Positions 8,750-18,777 are shown, counted from the first letter of the stretch. The stretch: 64,000 bases of DNA from Papillibacter cinnamivorans DSM 12816 (GCF_900176335.1 NZ_FWXW01000002.1:359395-423394), one strand, 5' to 3'. Notes: a model not told the origin generated them from the letters alone. Program-made: numbers and translations.

Positions 8750-9415
8750 ATGGGTACGGTTACGTTTGAAACCATCAAAAACTCGCCTGAGATTCAGGCC
8801 TATATCCGCCAGGCGGACGTGACGCTGGAAGCCCTGGGCTATACCGAGCACTCTTTGGCCCATGTGACAAAGTGCGCCGAGGTGGCCAGCGATATCCTGC
8901 AGCGTCTGGGCTATTCCCATCGGGAAATCGAGCTTTCCCGCATCGCCGCCTTCATGCACGACATCGGCAACATGGTAAACCGCGTGGACCACGCCCAGAG
9001 CGGCGCGGTGATCGCCTTTCAGATCCTCAGCCGCATGGGGATGGACCCCGAGGACATCACTGTGGTGGTCTCCTCCATCGGAAATCACGACGAGGCCTCC
9101 GCCATCCCGGTAAACGCCGCCTCCGCGGCCCTGATTCTGGCCGACAAGACCGACGTGCGCCGCAGCCGGGTGCGAAACCCGGACTCTTCGAAATTCGATA
9201 TTCACGACCGGGTCAACTACGCGGTGTACGACTCCTCTCTGGACCTGGATACCGAACAGAAAACCATAACTCTGAGCCTGCGAATCGACACCGAAATCAG
9301 CGCCGTCATGGACTATTTCGAGATTTTTTTAAACCGGATGCTCCTGTGCCGCCGGGCTGCCGACTACCTCGGCCTCCGCTTCCGCCTGGACATCAACGAC
9401 GTCATCCTGCTGTAA
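8750..9415 (+). CDS. HD-domain phosphohydrolase-like protein
   Basis: A 221-residue protein of the HD superfamily. Putative metal ligands are visible in HSLAHV (near residue 37), AAFMHDIGNM (near 67) and GNHDEAS (near 107), with ADKTD near 131. Members hydrolyse phosphate esters of nucleotides or similar compounds; the substrate here is unknown. The ATG at 8750 is chosen because GGGAGGAA lies just before it. The gene stands alone between two terminators. Confidence 0.85.
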   Translation: MGTVTFETIKNSPEIQAYIRQADVTLEALGYTEHSLAHVTKCAEVASDILQRLGYSHREIELSRIAAFMHDIGNMVNRVDHAQSGAVIAFQILSRMGMDPEDITVVVSSIGNHDEASAIPVNAASAALILADKTDVRRSRVRNPDSSKFDIHDRVNYAVYDSSLDLDTEQKTITLSLRIDTEISAVMDYFEIFLNRMLLCRRAADYLGLRFRLDINDVILL

Positions 9416-9432
9416 AAACTTATTGAAAAAGG

Positions 9433-9466
9433 GAGCTGCCCAAAAGCGCTTTTGGGCAGCTCTTTT
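9433..9466 (+). terminator. terminator after the HD-domain gene
   Basis: A perfect 15-bp palindromic stem (GAGCTGCCCAAAAGC and its complement) followed by TTTT. Confidence 0.85.
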
Positions 9467-9613
9467 ACATTACTTAGTTTGGACGGGAGCTGCGCGCTCC
9501 CGTCCAAAGCTTTCGTAGGCGGTCTTTTCAAAAGGCTAAGATAACGAGTATTACGCGCCTCCGGCGGGGGGCCATTTTCCCCCTCGCAGGGAAAAGTGGC
9601 CGAAAAAGGTGCG

Positions 9614-9635
9614 CCAAGAGGCTCCGGCCCCTTGG
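9614..9635 (-). repeat. 22-nt hairpin repeat, copy 1 (inverted)
   Basis: Read on the minus strand it matches copy 2 at 10106-10127 in 20 of 22 positions. It is nearly self-complementary (core GGCCGG with flanks CCAAG and CTTGG). Confidence 0.7.
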
Positions 9636-10105
9636 ATCCCAAAGAAGAGTTTTGCGGCAAATGCGCCTCCGAAAGAACCCGGCCATCGGCAGGAAGAACC
9701 GCACGAATAGCTCAAAAAACAGGAACTCCATTTTTCAGCCCGCGACAGGCCTTCCGAAAATCAGTCCCGACGGCTCAGAAAATCTGCTAAAACCTTCTGC
9801 CAGCAACATCGAAGAAGATAGTAAAGCAATCCCCATATTGTTAACATAATACAAAAAGCAACAGTCGGAAGCTTTGAAATTCTGAAGTGTCCCATAGACC
9901 AGACGCTTTTAAAAAAGTTAATCCTCTCAATCGTCGTATAAACTCGGTTTTCGCAGACTCCTTGAGCCCCACAGTCCAAAACCTGGAGAGCTCCGATCGC
10001 GGGCTCAAAACAGACCTCTTGCCATAGAGCTGTCCGTGCGCTCGAAATTACCGATAGTCAATTACTCATTAAGAGCGTCTCAAGGAGCACCCGTCCCATG
10101 GAGAT

Positions 10106-10127
10106 CCAAGAGGCCGGGGCCTCTTGG
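10106..10127 (+). repeat. 22-nt hairpin repeat, copy 2
   Basis: Nearly perfect palindrome with arms CCAAGAGGCC and GGCCTCTTGG. Followed by a T-rich stretch, so it could also terminate transcription to the right. Confidence 0.7.
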
Positions 10128-10257
10128 TCTGTTTTTGGTGACTTTTTGCAGAAACAAAAAGTTACCGCCAGCGGGGAGCGCGTAACTCCCATCCAAGCTT
10201 ATAAATATCAATAATAAATGCTGAAAAGCCTTGCAACCGCCGAAAAACAAAAGCACC

Positions 10258-10911
10258 CTATATCCCCGCAAAATGCCTCAGTTCCTCCCGTTTGAGGATC
10301 CGTATCTTCCGGTACCCCGTATCGATCCAGCCCAGGCGTTCGAACTCCCCCAGCACCCGGCTCACCGTCACCCGGCTCACCCCGGCGGAGGAGCCCAGCT
10401 CCTCGTGGGTGCAGAAGATGTCCTCGTCCCTCTCCTGGAGGTTAACAAGCAGCCGCGCGATCCGCCGGTCGGCCTGGAGGAAGGTCATGTTGTCCACCTG
10501 GGCCGAGAGCATCCGTACCGTCCGTGCCAGGTACCGGAGCATGGAAAGGGCCAGAGAGGGATCCTGGGCAAACTGCTCGGCCACCACCTCCCGCGAGATG
10601 GAGACGATCCGGGAGCGCGTCAGGGCTCTTGCCGAGGAGACCCGGGGCATCCCGTCGAAAAACGACGCCTCTCCGAAAATGTGCCCTGCCTGGTAGACCG
10701 TGAGGATCTTTTCCTCCCCCTCGCCGGAGCTGATGAAGGTCTTGACCCGGCCTTCCGTGAGATAATAGAACCGTTCCGCCGTCTCCCCCTGCCAGTAGAT
10801 CATCCGGTCCTTTTCATAGACCCGGGGCGGCAGGGCGGAGGCAAACCTATGCCACACGTCGGGAGCAAGCCCCAGCTCCCGGGTGTTGAAATACTCGTAT
10901 CGGTACTGCAT
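10258..10911 (-). CDS. Crp/Fnr-family transcriptional regulator
   Basis: A 217-residue DNA-binding regulator. The N-terminal half is a cyclic-nucleotide-binding-type beta roll (about residues 20-140), and the C-terminal winged helix carries the recognition helix in GSSAGVSRVTVSRVLGEFERLG near residue 175. No cysteine cluster typical of Fnr iron-sulfur sensors is present, so the signal is unknown. The promoter faces left: TTGCCG and TACAAT are readable on the minus strand near 10970-11000. It is divergent from leuC, but nothing shows that it controls leucine synthesis. Confidence 0.88.
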   Translation of the reverse strand: MQYRYEYFNTRELGLAPDVWHRFASALPPRVYEKDRMIYWQGETAERFYYLTEGRVKTFISSGEGEEKILTVYQAGHIFGEASFFDGMPRVSSARALTRSRIVSISREVVAEQFAQDPSLALSMLRYLARTVRMLSAQVDNMTFLQADRRIARLLVNLQERDEDIFCTHEELGSSAGVSRVTVSRVLGEFERLGWIDTGYRKIRILKREELRHFAGI

Positions 10912-11098
10912 GCTTCCTCCTTTCCGGTCCGGATAATCCGTTCCGGAAATCTTCTTGGTAAGATTGTATCACAGTTTACATTCTTGCGGCAAGAGTCCTT
11001 TTATACTGGAACTATCCTACCACCCCCATTATCAGGATTTTATCCCGGCTCCGGCAGGGCAGGGGAGGCGGACACACGAGTTTCGGAGCGTCCCCGCG

Positions 11099-11140
11099 TT
11101 GCAAACAAAAACGGCCGGTGCTATAATACTGACACCGGCC
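11099..11140 (+). promoter_or_regulatory. leuCDB promoter with an overlapping dyad
   Basis: TTGCAA at 11099-11104 and TATAAT at 11122-11127 are 17 bases apart. The -10 box lies inside an inverted repeat, GGCCGGTG (11113-11120) and CACCGGCC (11133-11140). Because the dyad covers the promoter rather than the transcript, it looks more like an operator than an attenuator. Confidence 0.75.
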
Positions 11141-11158
11141 TGTAAAGGAGGAAAAGCC

Positions 11159-12418
11159 ATGGCAATGACGATGACCCAGAAAATCCTGGCCAAACACGCG
11201 GGCCTTCCCGAGGTGAAGGCCGGACAGCTCATCGAGGCGAAGCTGGACCTGGTCATGGGAAACGACATCACCGCCCCCGTGGCCATCAAGGAATTTGAAA
11301 AGGCGGGCTTTACCCGTGTCTTCGACAAGGACCGGGTCTGCATCGTCCTGGACCACTTCACCCCCAACAAGGACATCAAGGCCGCCCAGCAGAGCAGCGA
11401 GTCCCGCGCTTTTGCAAAAAAGCACGGCCTCACCAACTTTTTCGACGTGGGGAACATGGGTATCGAGCACGCCCTGCTTCCCGAAAAGGGTCTGGTGGCA
11501 CCCGGCGAGACGGTCATCGGGGCCGACTCCCATACCTGCACCTACGGGGCCCTGGGCGCTTTTTCCACCGGCGTGGGCAGTACCGACATGGCGGCCGGCA
11601 TGGCGGCCGGCGTTGCCTGGTTCAAGGTACCCTCCGCCATCCGCTTCAACCTGATTGGCAAACTGCGTCCCTGGGTGGGCGGCAAGGACGTCATCCTCCA
11701 CATCATCGGCAGAATCGGAGTGGACGGCGCTCTTTATAAATCCATGGAGTTTACCGGCCCCGGAGTTAAGGAGCTCACCATGGACGACCGGTTCACCATC
11801 GCCAACATGGCCATCGAGGCGGGGGCCAAAAACGGGATCTTCCCCGTGGACCAGGCCGTGCGGGACTATGTGAAAGACAGGGTCACCCGCCCCTGGGAGG
11901 CCTTCGAGGCCGACCCCGACGCGGAATACGACGAGGAGATCACCATCGACCTGTCCGAGATCGAACCCACGGTTTCACTGCCCCATCTGCCCTCCAACGC
12001 CCAGAAGGTCAGCCAGGTCCGCGGCCTTAAGATCGACCAGAGCGTCATCGGCTCCTGCACCAACGGGCGTCTGGGCGACCTGCGTATCGCCGCTTCCATC
12101 CTGAAGGGCCGCAAGGTGGCCCCCGGAGTCAGATGCATCGTCATCCCCGCCACCCAGCAGGTCTATCTGGACGCCCTGGCGGAAGGGCTCATCGAGATCT
12201 TCGTGAAAGCCGGCTGCGCCGTGAGCACCCCCACCTGCGGGCCCTGCATCGGCGGCCACATGGGCGTCCTCTACAAGGGCGAGCGGGCCGTAGCCACCAC
12301 CAACCGCAATTTTGTCGGCCGCATGGGACATACGGAATCTGAAATTATTCTGGCAAGCCCGGCGGTCGCTGCGGCTTCCGCCGTGGCGGGGGTCGTTGCC
12401 TCCCCCGACGAACTGTGA
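11159..12418 (+). CDS. leuC: 3-isopropylmalate dehydratase large subunit
   Basis: Aconitase-type iron-sulfur enzyme that isomerises 2-isopropylmalate to 3-isopropylmalate in leucine synthesis. It has 419 residues, the length of the archaeal/clostridial type. Cluster ligands are visible in SCTNGR (near residue 298) and [10 protein letters not shown] (near 360), and [15 protein letters not shown] is conserved near residue 120. Start ATG at 11159 follows AAAGGAGG with seven bases between; the longer open frame to 10955 lacks coding character. First gene of leuCDB; leuA is not in the window. Confidence 0.95.
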   Translation: MAMTMTQKILAKHAGLPEVKAGQLIEAKLDLVMGNDITAPVAIKEFEKAGFTRVFDKDRVCIVLDHFTPNKDIKAAQQSSESRAFAKKHGLTNFFDVGNMGIEHALLPEKGLVAPGETVIGADSHTCTYGALGAFSTGVGSTDMAAGMAAGVAWFKVPSAIRFNLIGKLRPWVGGKDVILHIIGRIGVDGALYKSMEFTGPGVKELTMDDRFTIANMAIEAGAKNGIFPVDQAVRDYVKDRVTRPWEAFEADPDAEYDEEITIDLSEIEPTVSLPHLPSNAQKVSQVRGLKIDQSVIGSCTNGRLGDLRIAASILKGRKVAPGVRCIVIPATQQVYLDALAEGLIEIFVKAGCAVSTPTCGPCIGGHMGVLYKGERAVATTNRNFVGRMGHTESEIILASPAVAAASAVAGVVASPDEL

Positions 12419-12434
12419 GGAGGGAGAAAAGAAT

Positions 12435-12926
12435 ATGAAAACCACCGGAACCGTTTTCAGATACGGAGACAACGTGGATACCGACGTCATCATCCCCGCG
12501 AGGTACTTGAACACCTCCGACCCCGCGGAGTTGGCTAAGCACTGCATGGAGGATATCGACGCCTCCTTTGTTGGCAAGGTACAAAAGAACGACCTGATCG
12601 TGGCCGGAGCCAATTTCGGCTGCGGCTCCTCCCGGGAACACGCGCCCATCGCCATCCGGGCCTGCGGCGTCTCCTGCGTCATCGCGGGCAGCTTTGCCCG
12701 GATCTTCTACAGAAACGCCATCAACATCGGCCTTCCCATCATGGAATCCCCCGAGGCGGCAGCGGACATTAAACCCGGGGATCAGGTGAGCGTGGACTTC
12801 GATACCGGACTCATTGTAAACGAGACCACGGGCCGCTCCTTTCAGTCGGCCCCCTTCCCGGAATTCGTGACCAATATCATCCGCGCCGGCGGCCTTCTCA
12901 ATTCTCTCAAGGAAAGGGGCGTCTGA
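12435..12926 (+). CDS. leuD: 3-isopropylmalate dehydratase small subunit
   Basis: Small (swivel) subunit of isopropylmalate isomerase, 163 residues. Typical blocks are [17 protein letters not shown] near the start and the loop [17 protein letters not shown] near residue 60. It begins 16 bases after leuC behind AGGGAGAAA and is followed by leuB after two bases. Confidence 0.96.
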   Translation: MKTTGTVFRYGDNVDTDVIIPARYLNTSDPAELAKHCMEDIDASFVGKVQKNDLIVAGANFGCGSSREHAPIAIRACGVSCVIAGSFARIFYRNAINIGLPIMESPEAAADIKPGDQVSVDFDTGLIVNETTGRSFQSAPFPEFVTNIIRAGGLLNSLKERGV

Positions 12927-12928
12927 GG

Positions 12929-13999
12929 TTGAACTTCAAGATTGCTCTCATCCGGGGCGACGGCATCGGCCCCGAGGTGGTGGAAGAGGCCGTGGGCGTC
13001 CTGGAGACCGTGGGAGCCCGCTTCGGCCACAGCTACGAATGGATCGACGTCCTCATGGGCGGCTGCGCTTACGACGCAAAGGGAACGCCCTATCCCGAGG
13101 GGACAAAGGAGGCCTGTCAGCGGGCCGACGCCGTTTTGCTGGGCGCCGTGGGCGGGCCCAAATGGGACAATCTGCCTCCCGCTCTCCGTCCGGAAAAGGC
13201 ACTTTTGGCCATCCGTTCCGACCTGGGGCTTTACGCAAACCTCCGCCCGGCGGCCCTCCGCCCGGCTCTGAAGGCCGCCTGCCCTCTGAGGAGCGATATA
13301 GCGGATAAGGGCTTCGATCTCATGCTCTTGAGGGAGCTCACCGGGGGAATCTACTTCGGAGAGCGGAAACGGTATCAGACCGAGGACAGGGGAGAGGAAG
13401 CCTCCGATCTCATGAAGTACAGCGAGATGGAGATCGAGCGGATCGGCCGCCGCGCCTTCGAGCTGGCCCGCCTGCGCCGGAAAAAGGTCGTGAGCGTGGA
13501 CAAGGCAAACGTCCTGGAAACCTCCCGCCTCTGGCGTGCCGTCATGCACCGGCTGGCCGCGGAGTACCCCGACGTGGCCTATTCCGACATGCTGGTGGAC
13601 AACTGCGCCATGCAGCTGGTGCGGGACCCCTCCTTCTTCGACGTCCTGGTGACCGAGAACATGTTCGGGGACATCCTATCGGACGAAGCCAGCATGCTCA
13701 CCGGCTCCATCGGCCTTCTGCCGTCGGCCTCCATAGGGGACAGGACCCCCGGCCTTTACGAGCCCATCCACGGCTCCGCCCCCGACATAGCCGGTCAGGA
13801 CAAGGCAAATCCCGTGGCCGCCATCCTGTCCGCTGCCATGATGTTCCGCTATTCCTTCCGTCTCGCCGGGGAAGCCGCCGCCATTGAAAAGGCGGTGGAT
13901 CTTGCCCTCTCTTCCGGCTGCCGGACCGCCGACATGGCGGGCTCCGGCGCTCCCCTGGGTACCCGGGAGATGGGAAAAATCATCCGAGGCAATATCTGA
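12929..13999 (+). CDS. leuB: 3-isopropylmalate dehydrogenase
   Basis: NAD-dependent oxidative decarboxylase of leucine synthesis, 356 residues. The start GDGIGPEVV, the lysine/tyrosine block [10 protein letters not shown] near residue 135, and [12 protein letters not shown] with the metal-binding [12 protein letters not shown] near 245 are typical. It uses a TTG start at 12929, two bases after leuD, so it is probably translationally coupled. Confidence 0.95.
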   Translation: MNFKIALIRGDGIGPEVVEEAVGVLETVGARFGHSYEWIDVLMGGCAYDAKGTPYPEGTKEACQRADAVLLGAVGGPKWDNLPPALRPEKALLAIRSDLGLYANLRPAALRPALKAACPLRSDIADKGFDLMLLRELTGGIYFGERKRYQTEDRGEEASDLMKYSEMEIERIGRRAFELARLRRKKVVSVDKANVLETSRLWRAVMHRLAAEYPDVAYSDMLVDNCAMQLVRDPSFFDVLVTENMFGDILSDEASMLTGSIGLLPSASIGDRTPGLYEPIHGSAPDIAGQDKANPVAAILSAAMMFRYSFRLAGEAAAIEKAVDLALSSGCRTADMAGSGAPLGTREMGKIIRGNI

Positions 14000-14072
14000 C
14001 GTCGTCTTTCGCCCTTTTACGTCCTGAACAATCCCCAGGGCTCTGCACGTTCGTTTTAGTAAATCAGAAAGG

Positions 14073-14104
14073 CTCAGAGCCGGCCGCGCCCGCGGCCGGC
14101 TGAG
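14073..14104 (+). terminator. GC-rich stem-loop after leuB
   Basis: Arms CAGAGCCGGCCGCG and CGCGGCCGGCTGAG pair with one internal mismatch. No T run follows, so it may be a weak terminator or an mRNA 3' stabiliser. Confidence 0.5.
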
Positions 14105-14134
14105 CTCCCAAACAGCATGAATGGAGGTATCGCC

Positions 14135-14785
14135 GTGAACGTAACCGAAGCATTGTCGGCCCGCCGCTCCTGCCGGGCGTTTAAACCCGATCCCGTGAAC
14201 CGCAGCGTCATTCTGCAGCTTCTGGAAGCCGCAGCCCGCACGCCCTCCTGGGCCAACACCCAGCCCTGGGAGGTTTACGTCGCAGCGGGCGACGTCCTTC
14301 AGGCAATCAAGGACGGCTTCCTGGAACGGTTTGGCAGCGGGACGCCGCCGTGTCCCGATCTCCCGCGCCCGAAAAGCTGGCCGGAGGAACACAAAAAACG
14401 CACCCAGCAGCTCACGGCGGACATGGCCCTGGCCGCGGGGGAAGCGGTAAAACAGTTCGGGCAGCTGAACCTGAAGGGGTTTTACGCCCCCGCCGTCATC
14501 TATCTGTGCATGGACAAAACACTCACACCCTGGTCCATCTTCGACCTTGGGGCCTTCAGCCAGAGCATCATGCTGGAAGCGGCCCAGCGCGGCCTTTCCA
14601 CCATTCCCGCCGTCAATCTGGTCCATTATCCGGATGTGATCCGAAGGGAACTGGGTATCCCCGATACTCTTTCCGTGATCTTCGGCATCGCCATAGGGTA
14701 CGAGGATACGTCCCATCCCATCAACGCCTTCCGGAGCGCCCGCAGGCCGGCGGGCGAGTTTGCCGTCCTGAAGGGATTTGACTGA
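14135..14785 (+). CDS. nitroreductase-family FMN oxidoreductase
   Basis: A 216-residue flavoprotein of the nitroreductase superfamily. The N-terminal FMN-binding RRSCRAF block, TPSWANTQPWEVYVA near residue 38, and the C-terminal SVIFGIAIGYED fit. The substrate cannot be read from sequence. A GTG at 14135 is chosen as start because GGAGGT lies six bases before it; an in-frame ATG further upstream overlaps that site. Apparently a single-gene unit. Confidence 0.88.
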   Translation: MNVTEALSARRSCRAFKPDPVNRSVILQLLEAAARTPSWANTQPWEVYVAAGDVLQAIKDGFLERFGSGTPPCPDLPRPKSWPEEHKKRTQQLTADMALAAGEAVKQFGQLNLKGFYAPAVIYLCMDKTLTPWSIFDLGAFSQSIMLEAAQRGLSTIPAVNLVHYPDVIRRELGIPDTLSVIFGIAIGYEDTSHPINAFRSARRPAGEFAVLKGFD

Positions 14786-14861
14786 GTAACCGCCCCGCGG
14801 ACGTTTTGGCTTCCTCTCTTCGGCTTTGGTAACTGCTTATTGGGATAAAGGGGGATCTGTC

Positions 14862-15641
14862 ATGCTTCTGGCCATCGATATCGGAAATTCCACCATCTCC
14901 GTGGGCCTGTTCGGCGAGGGCGCGCGGCTGGTCTTCATCTCTTCGCTCAACACCGACAAGAACGCCACCTGCGACCAGTGCGCCATCGCCATCATGAACC
15001 TGTTCCGGCTCTATAAGTGCGACCTGGCCGCCGTTACCGGGGCCATCGTCTGCAGCGTGGTGCCTCCCGTCACCTCCAGTGTGGCCGCGGCCATCGAAAC
15101 GCTTTTCGGGAAGCCCCCCATGGTGGTGGGGCCTGGCATCAAGACCGGGCTAAATATCAAAACGGAAATTCACGCCCAGCTGGGTTCCGACATCGTGGCC
15201 AGCGCGGTTTCCGCACTCAATAAGTACAAGACTCCCATCGTCGTCATCGACATGGGAACCGCCACCACATTTTCCCTCATCAGCGAGCGCAACACCTTCG
15301 AAGGCTGCATCATCTTTCCCGGCGTGCGCATCGCCCTGGAGGCCCTCTCCGAGCATGCCGCCCAGCTTCCCTTTATCTCCATCGATACACCGGACTCCCT
15401 CATCGGGAAAAACACCATCGACTCCATGCGCTCCGGTATCCTGTACGGCAACGCCGGCATGATCGACAATGTCATCGGCCGCATTGAGGAGACGGCCGGC
15501 TCCGTCTCCACCGTGGTGGCCACCGGGGGCAACGCTCCCCTTATTCTTCCTCAGTGCCGCCGCAGCATCATCTACAATAAGGATCTCCTCATGGAGGGTT
15601 TGTACCTTATCTATTACCGCAACGCCGAGTGCTGCCGGTAA
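14862..15641 (+). CDS. coaX: type III pantothenate kinase
   Basis: First step of coenzyme A synthesis: phosphorylation of pantothenate. It has 259 residues of the ASKHA fold. The phosphate-1 loop is AIDIGNSTISVGL at the start, the pantothenate-binding block GSDIVASAVSAL is near residue 108, and IDMGTATTFSLI is near residue 130. ATG at 14862 follows AAAGGGGGAT. CoaX is the common form in anaerobic Firmicutes. Confidence 0.93.
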   Translation: MLLAIDIGNSTISVGLFGEGARLVFISSLNTDKNATCDQCAIAIMNLFRLYKCDLAAVTGAIVCSVVPPVTSSVAAAIETLFGKPPMVVGPGIKTGLNIKTEIHAQLGSDIVASAVSALNKYKTPIVVIDMGTATTFSLISERNTFEGCIIFPGVRIALEALSEHAAQLPFISIDTPDSLIGKNTIDSMRSGILYGNAGMIDNVIGRIEETAGSVSTVVATGGNAPLILPQCRRSIIYNKDLLMEGLYLIYYRNAECCR

Positions 15642-15974
15642 GCTCCGGCAAAACGGCTGCGGGGCAGGGTATTGGACAGAATAGAAAGGTCGGGGCGGAT
15701 ACTGACAGGATTTTTGTCACTATTCGCCCTGCTTTTTGGGTCAATTTTGCTGTATAATGAGTTCTCTGCCGCCCGTATCCTTCCCTCGGGGATTTTTTCC
15801 CGCATGTTGTTTGTGAAATTGAATCATCCTTCGCCGCCGCATTCAGATTTCATGATTTTTTTGTAAATTTTCTTGCAATTCTGCAAGTTGGAACATATAA
15901 TGTTGTAAAACCAAATTCCGTATAAAAAAGGGCTGCAGGAACTGCGGCCTTTGCAGCGAACAGGGGAGTAGAGT
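15642..15974 (+). promoter_or_regulatory. intergenic region with the promoter of the aminotransferase gene
   Basis: TTGCAA at 15873-15878 and TATAAT at 15896-15901, 17 bases apart, form a good sigma-A-type promoter. The transcript would start near 15908, and a GGGGAGTAGAG site precedes the ATG. The stretch 15642-15870 shows nothing further. Confidence 0.75.
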
Positions 15975-17165
15975 ATGAAAGAAGTATCCAGAATCGCCGC
16001 CGCGGTCACCCCGTCCACCACCATGGCCATCGACGCGATGTATAAAAAGATGAAGGCGGACGGGATCGACGTCATCGGCTTCGGCGCCGGCGAACCGGAT
16101 TTCGACACGCCGGACAATATTAAAAAGGCCGCCGTCGCCGCCATTGAGGCGAATTTCACCCGGTACACCCCCACGCCGGGTATCGAGCCGCTGCGCGCGG
16201 CCGTCTGCCGCCGGCTGGAGGCCGACTGCGGCGTTTCCTACGCTCCTTCCCAGATCACCGTGGCCAGCGGGGCCAAGCACAATGTGTATATCGCCCTGCA
16301 GGTGCTCCTCAATCCCGGGGACGAGGTCATCCTGCCCGCGCCATACTGGGTCAGCTATTACGAGATGATCAAGATGGCGGGGGGAGTTCCCGTTGTCGTA
16401 AACGCCCCGGAGGAAGATGACTTCAAGCTGAACATAGACAAGCTGCGCTCAGCCGTCACGGAAAAAACCAAGGCGATGATTTTAAATTCCCCCTCCAATC
16501 CCACGGGAATGGTGTATAATAGAGAAGAGCTTTCCTCCATCGCCCGCATCTGCGTGGAAAACGAGATCTATCTCATCTCCGACGAGATCTACTACAAGCT
16601 GATCTACGACGGCCTGCCCTTTGTGAGCGTGCCCTCTTTGGGGGAGGATATCAAGGAGCTCACCATCCTGGTAAACGGCGTGTCCAAGTCCTATGCCATG
16701 ACGGGCTGGCGCGTGGGCTACGCCGCGGCGAACCAGCGCCTTTCCTCCCTCATGTCCGCCTATCTCAGCCACTCCACCTCCGCCCCCAGCTCCATCTCCC
16801 AGATGGCCGCCCTGGAAGCCCTCACCGGCCCCCAGGACAGCGTGGAGCGCATGCGGGAAGCCTTTGAGGAACGTCGGAATTACATCGTCTCCCGGATGAA
16901 CTCCATCTCCGGCGTGAGCTGCCTGAAGCCCTCGGGAGCCTTCTATGTGATGATGAACCTCAAGCGGCAGCTGGGCCGGACCCTGGGAGGAATCGAAATC
17001 CGCGACTCCGACGATTTTGCGAAGGCTTTCCTCAAAACGGGTCTCGTGGCCCTGGTGCCCTGCTCCGGTTTCGGAGCGCCGGACTTTGTCCGCTGGTCTT
17101 ACGCCACATCCATGGAGAACATTAAAAAGGGGCTCGACCGCCTTGAACAATTCTTAAAAGGATAG
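15975..17165 (+). CDS. PLP-dependent aminotransferase, aspartate aminotransferase type
   Basis: Class I aminotransferase of 396 residues, probably acting on aspartate and 2-oxoglutarate. Seen: GFGAGEPDFDTP near residue 35, NSPSNPTGMVY near 172, the cofactor lysine in VNGVSKSYAMTGWRVGY near 235, and the C-terminal RWSYATS block with a carboxylate-binding arginine. It is followed after a few bases by purB, and aspartate is the nitrogen donor in purine synthesis, so the pairing is sensible. Exact substrate range is inference. Confidence 0.9.
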   Translation: MKEVSRIAAAVTPSTTMAIDAMYKKMKADGIDVIGFGAGEPDFDTPDNIKKAAVAAIEANFTRYTPTPGIEPLRAAVCRRLEADCGVSYAPSQITVASGAKHNVYIALQVLLNPGDEVILPAPYWVSYYEMIKMAGGVPVVVNAPEEDDFKLNIDKLRSAVTEKTKAMILNSPSNPTGMVYNREELSSIARICVENEIYLISDEIYYKLIYDGLPFVSVPSLGEDIKELTILVNGVSKSYAMTGWRVGYAAANQRLSSLMSAYLSHSTSAPSSISQMAALEALTGPQDSVERMREAFEERRNYIVSRMNSISGVSCLKPSGAFYVMMNLKRQLGRTLGGIEIRDSDDFAKAFLKTGLVALVPCSGFGAPDFVRWSYATSMENIKKGLDRLEQFLKG

Positions 17166-17168
17166 GGT

Positions 17169-18602
17169 ATGATGAAAGACACCTATGAAAGCCCGCTGGC
17201 CTCCCGCTACGCCAGCGACGAGATGCTCGCCCTCTTTTCTCCCGACCGGAAGTTTTCCACCTGGCGCCGCCTCTGGATCGCCCTTGCCCGGGCGGAAAAA
17301 TCTCTGGGCCTGCCCGTTTCCGGCGAGCAGATCGCCCAGATGGAAGCCCATAAGGACGACATCAACTACGACTCCGCCGCCCGCTGGGAAAAGGAACTGC
17401 GCCATGACGTCATGGCGCATATCCACGCTTACGGCGAGCAGTGCCCCGCGGCCATGCCCATTATCCACCTGGGGGCCACCAGCTGCTACGTGGGGGACAA
17501 TACCGACCTGATCCTTATGCGGGAGGGGCTCACGCTGCTGAAGGCCGGCCTTCTCCGGGTGATCGCCGCCCTTTCGGAATTTGCTTCGGAATACAAAGCC
17601 CTTCCCACCCTGGGCTTCACCCATTTTCAGCCCGCCCAGCTCACCACCGTTGGTAAGCGCGCCACTCTCTGGATCCAGGATTTTCTCACGGATCTGGAGG
17701 AGGTGGAATACCGCCTGGAGCATTTGAAGCTCCTGGGTTCCAAGGGGACCACCGGTACCCAGGCCAGTTTCCTGGCCCTCTTCGACGGGGATCATGAAAA
17801 GGTGAAAAAGTTGGATGCCATGATCGCCGAGGAAATGGGCTTTTCCGGCGTGGTGCCGGTTTCCGGGCAGACCTATTCCCGGAAGACGGACGCCGCGGTC
17901 TGCGCCACCCTTTCGGGCATCGCCCAGAGCGCTTCCAAATTTGCCACCGACCTGCGCCTTTTGGCCCACCTCAAGGAGGTGGAGGAACCCTTCGAGGCTA
18001 AGCAGGTGGGCTCTTCCGCCATGCCCTATAAGCGCAACCCCATGCGCTCCGAGCGGATCTGCTCCCTTTCCCGGTATGTGATGACAGATGCTCTGAACCC
18101 CGCCTTTACCGCCGCCTCCCAGTGGCTGGAGCGCACCCTGGACGACTCGGCCAACAAGCGCATCGCCATTCCCGAGGCCTTTCTCGCATCCGACGCCATC
18201 CTGATCCTCTGCGAAAACGTCGCCTCCGGCCTCGTGGTCCACGATAAAGTCGTTTTGAAGCACGTCCGGGAGGAGCTGCCCTTCATGGCGGAGGAAAATA
18301 TCCTCATGGAGGCCGTCAAGCGGGGAGGCGACCGCCAGGAGCTTCACGAGCGCCTCCGGGTCCACTCTCTGGAAGCCGGACGGAACGTGAAGGACCTGGG
18401 GCTTCCCAACAACCTGATAGAGCTCATCGCGGGGGATCCCGCCTTCGGCATGACCCTGGAGGAGCTCTCCGGACATCTGGAGCCCGCCCGGTATACGGGC
18501 CGGGCCAAGGAGCAGACGGAGGAATTTTTAAATGGGGAAGTGTCGCCCGTCCTTCGGCGCTGTGCCGATCTGATGAAGGACGGCGCGAAACCGAAGGTAT
18601 AG
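17169..18602 (+). CDS. purB: adenylosuccinate lyase
   Basis: Cleaves SAICAR and adenylosuccinate in purine synthesis. It has 477 residues, the longer eukaryote-like form rather than the 430-residue Bacillus form. The fumarase-superfamily signature SSAMPYKRNPMRSERI is near residue 280, and HLGATSCYVGDNTDL is near residue 99. Two ATGs (17169 and 17172) are possible after AAAGGATAGGG. Likely co-transcribed with the aminotransferase gene. Confidence 0.94.
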   Translation: MMKDTYESPLASRYASDEMLALFSPDRKFSTWRRLWIALARAEKSLGLPVSGEQIAQMEAHKDDINYDSAARWEKELRHDVMAHIHAYGEQCPAAMPIIHLGATSCYVGDNTDLILMREGLTLLKAGLLRVIAALSEFASEYKALPTLGFTHFQPAQLTTVGKRATLWIQDFLTDLEEVEYRLEHLKLLGSKGTTGTQASFLALFDGDHEKVKKLDAMIAEEMGFSGVVPVSGQTYSRKTDAAVCATLSGIAQSASKFATDLRLLAHLKEVEEPFEAKQVGSSAMPYKRNPMRSERICSLSRYVMTDALNPAFTAASQWLERTLDDSANKRIAIPEAFLASDAILILCENVASGLVVHDKVVLKHVREELPFMAEENILMEAVKRGGDRQELHERLRVHSLEAGRNVKDLGLPNNLIELIAGDPAFGMTLEELSGHLEPARYTGRAKEQTEEFLNGEVSPVLRRCADLMKDGAKPKV

Positions 18603-18700
18603 GCCGCCGGGCGGAAAGAAAATAGGTGCGCCGCCGGAGCGTCGACGGAAGCGTAGGCGCTCTTTTTCACTGTCAAAATGGAAGAATTGCAGAAAAGCTC

Positions 18701-18728
18701 TTGCCTTTTGGGCAAACTGAGGTATACT
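18701..18728 (+). promoter_or_regulatory. secDF promoter
   Basis: TTGCCT at 18701-18706 and TATACT at 18723-18728 with 16 bases between them. A GGAGGAA site before the ATG at 18778 completes the start region. Confidence 0.6.
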
Positions 18729-18777
18729 TGATATTTGTTCAATTAATATACCTGGAACGAACTGGAGGAATGCGTAT

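Larger units (their letters stand above)
9467..10257. other. intergenic island without a recognisable gene
   Basis: About 790 bases with no convincing gene on either strand; the open frames lack start signals and family features. It holds two copies of a 22-nt near-palindrome at 9614-9635 and 10106-10127 in opposite orientation, each followed outward by related T-rich and GG-rich sequence. The middle (about 9780-10080) is richer in A and T than the surroundings. It may be a small non-autonomous repeat unit or remains of one. Confidence 0.5.

Noticed and set aside
10955..11158. Extended start for leuC
   Set aside because: The extra 68 residues cover the promoter and dyad; the ATG at 11159 with AAAGGAGG is far better.
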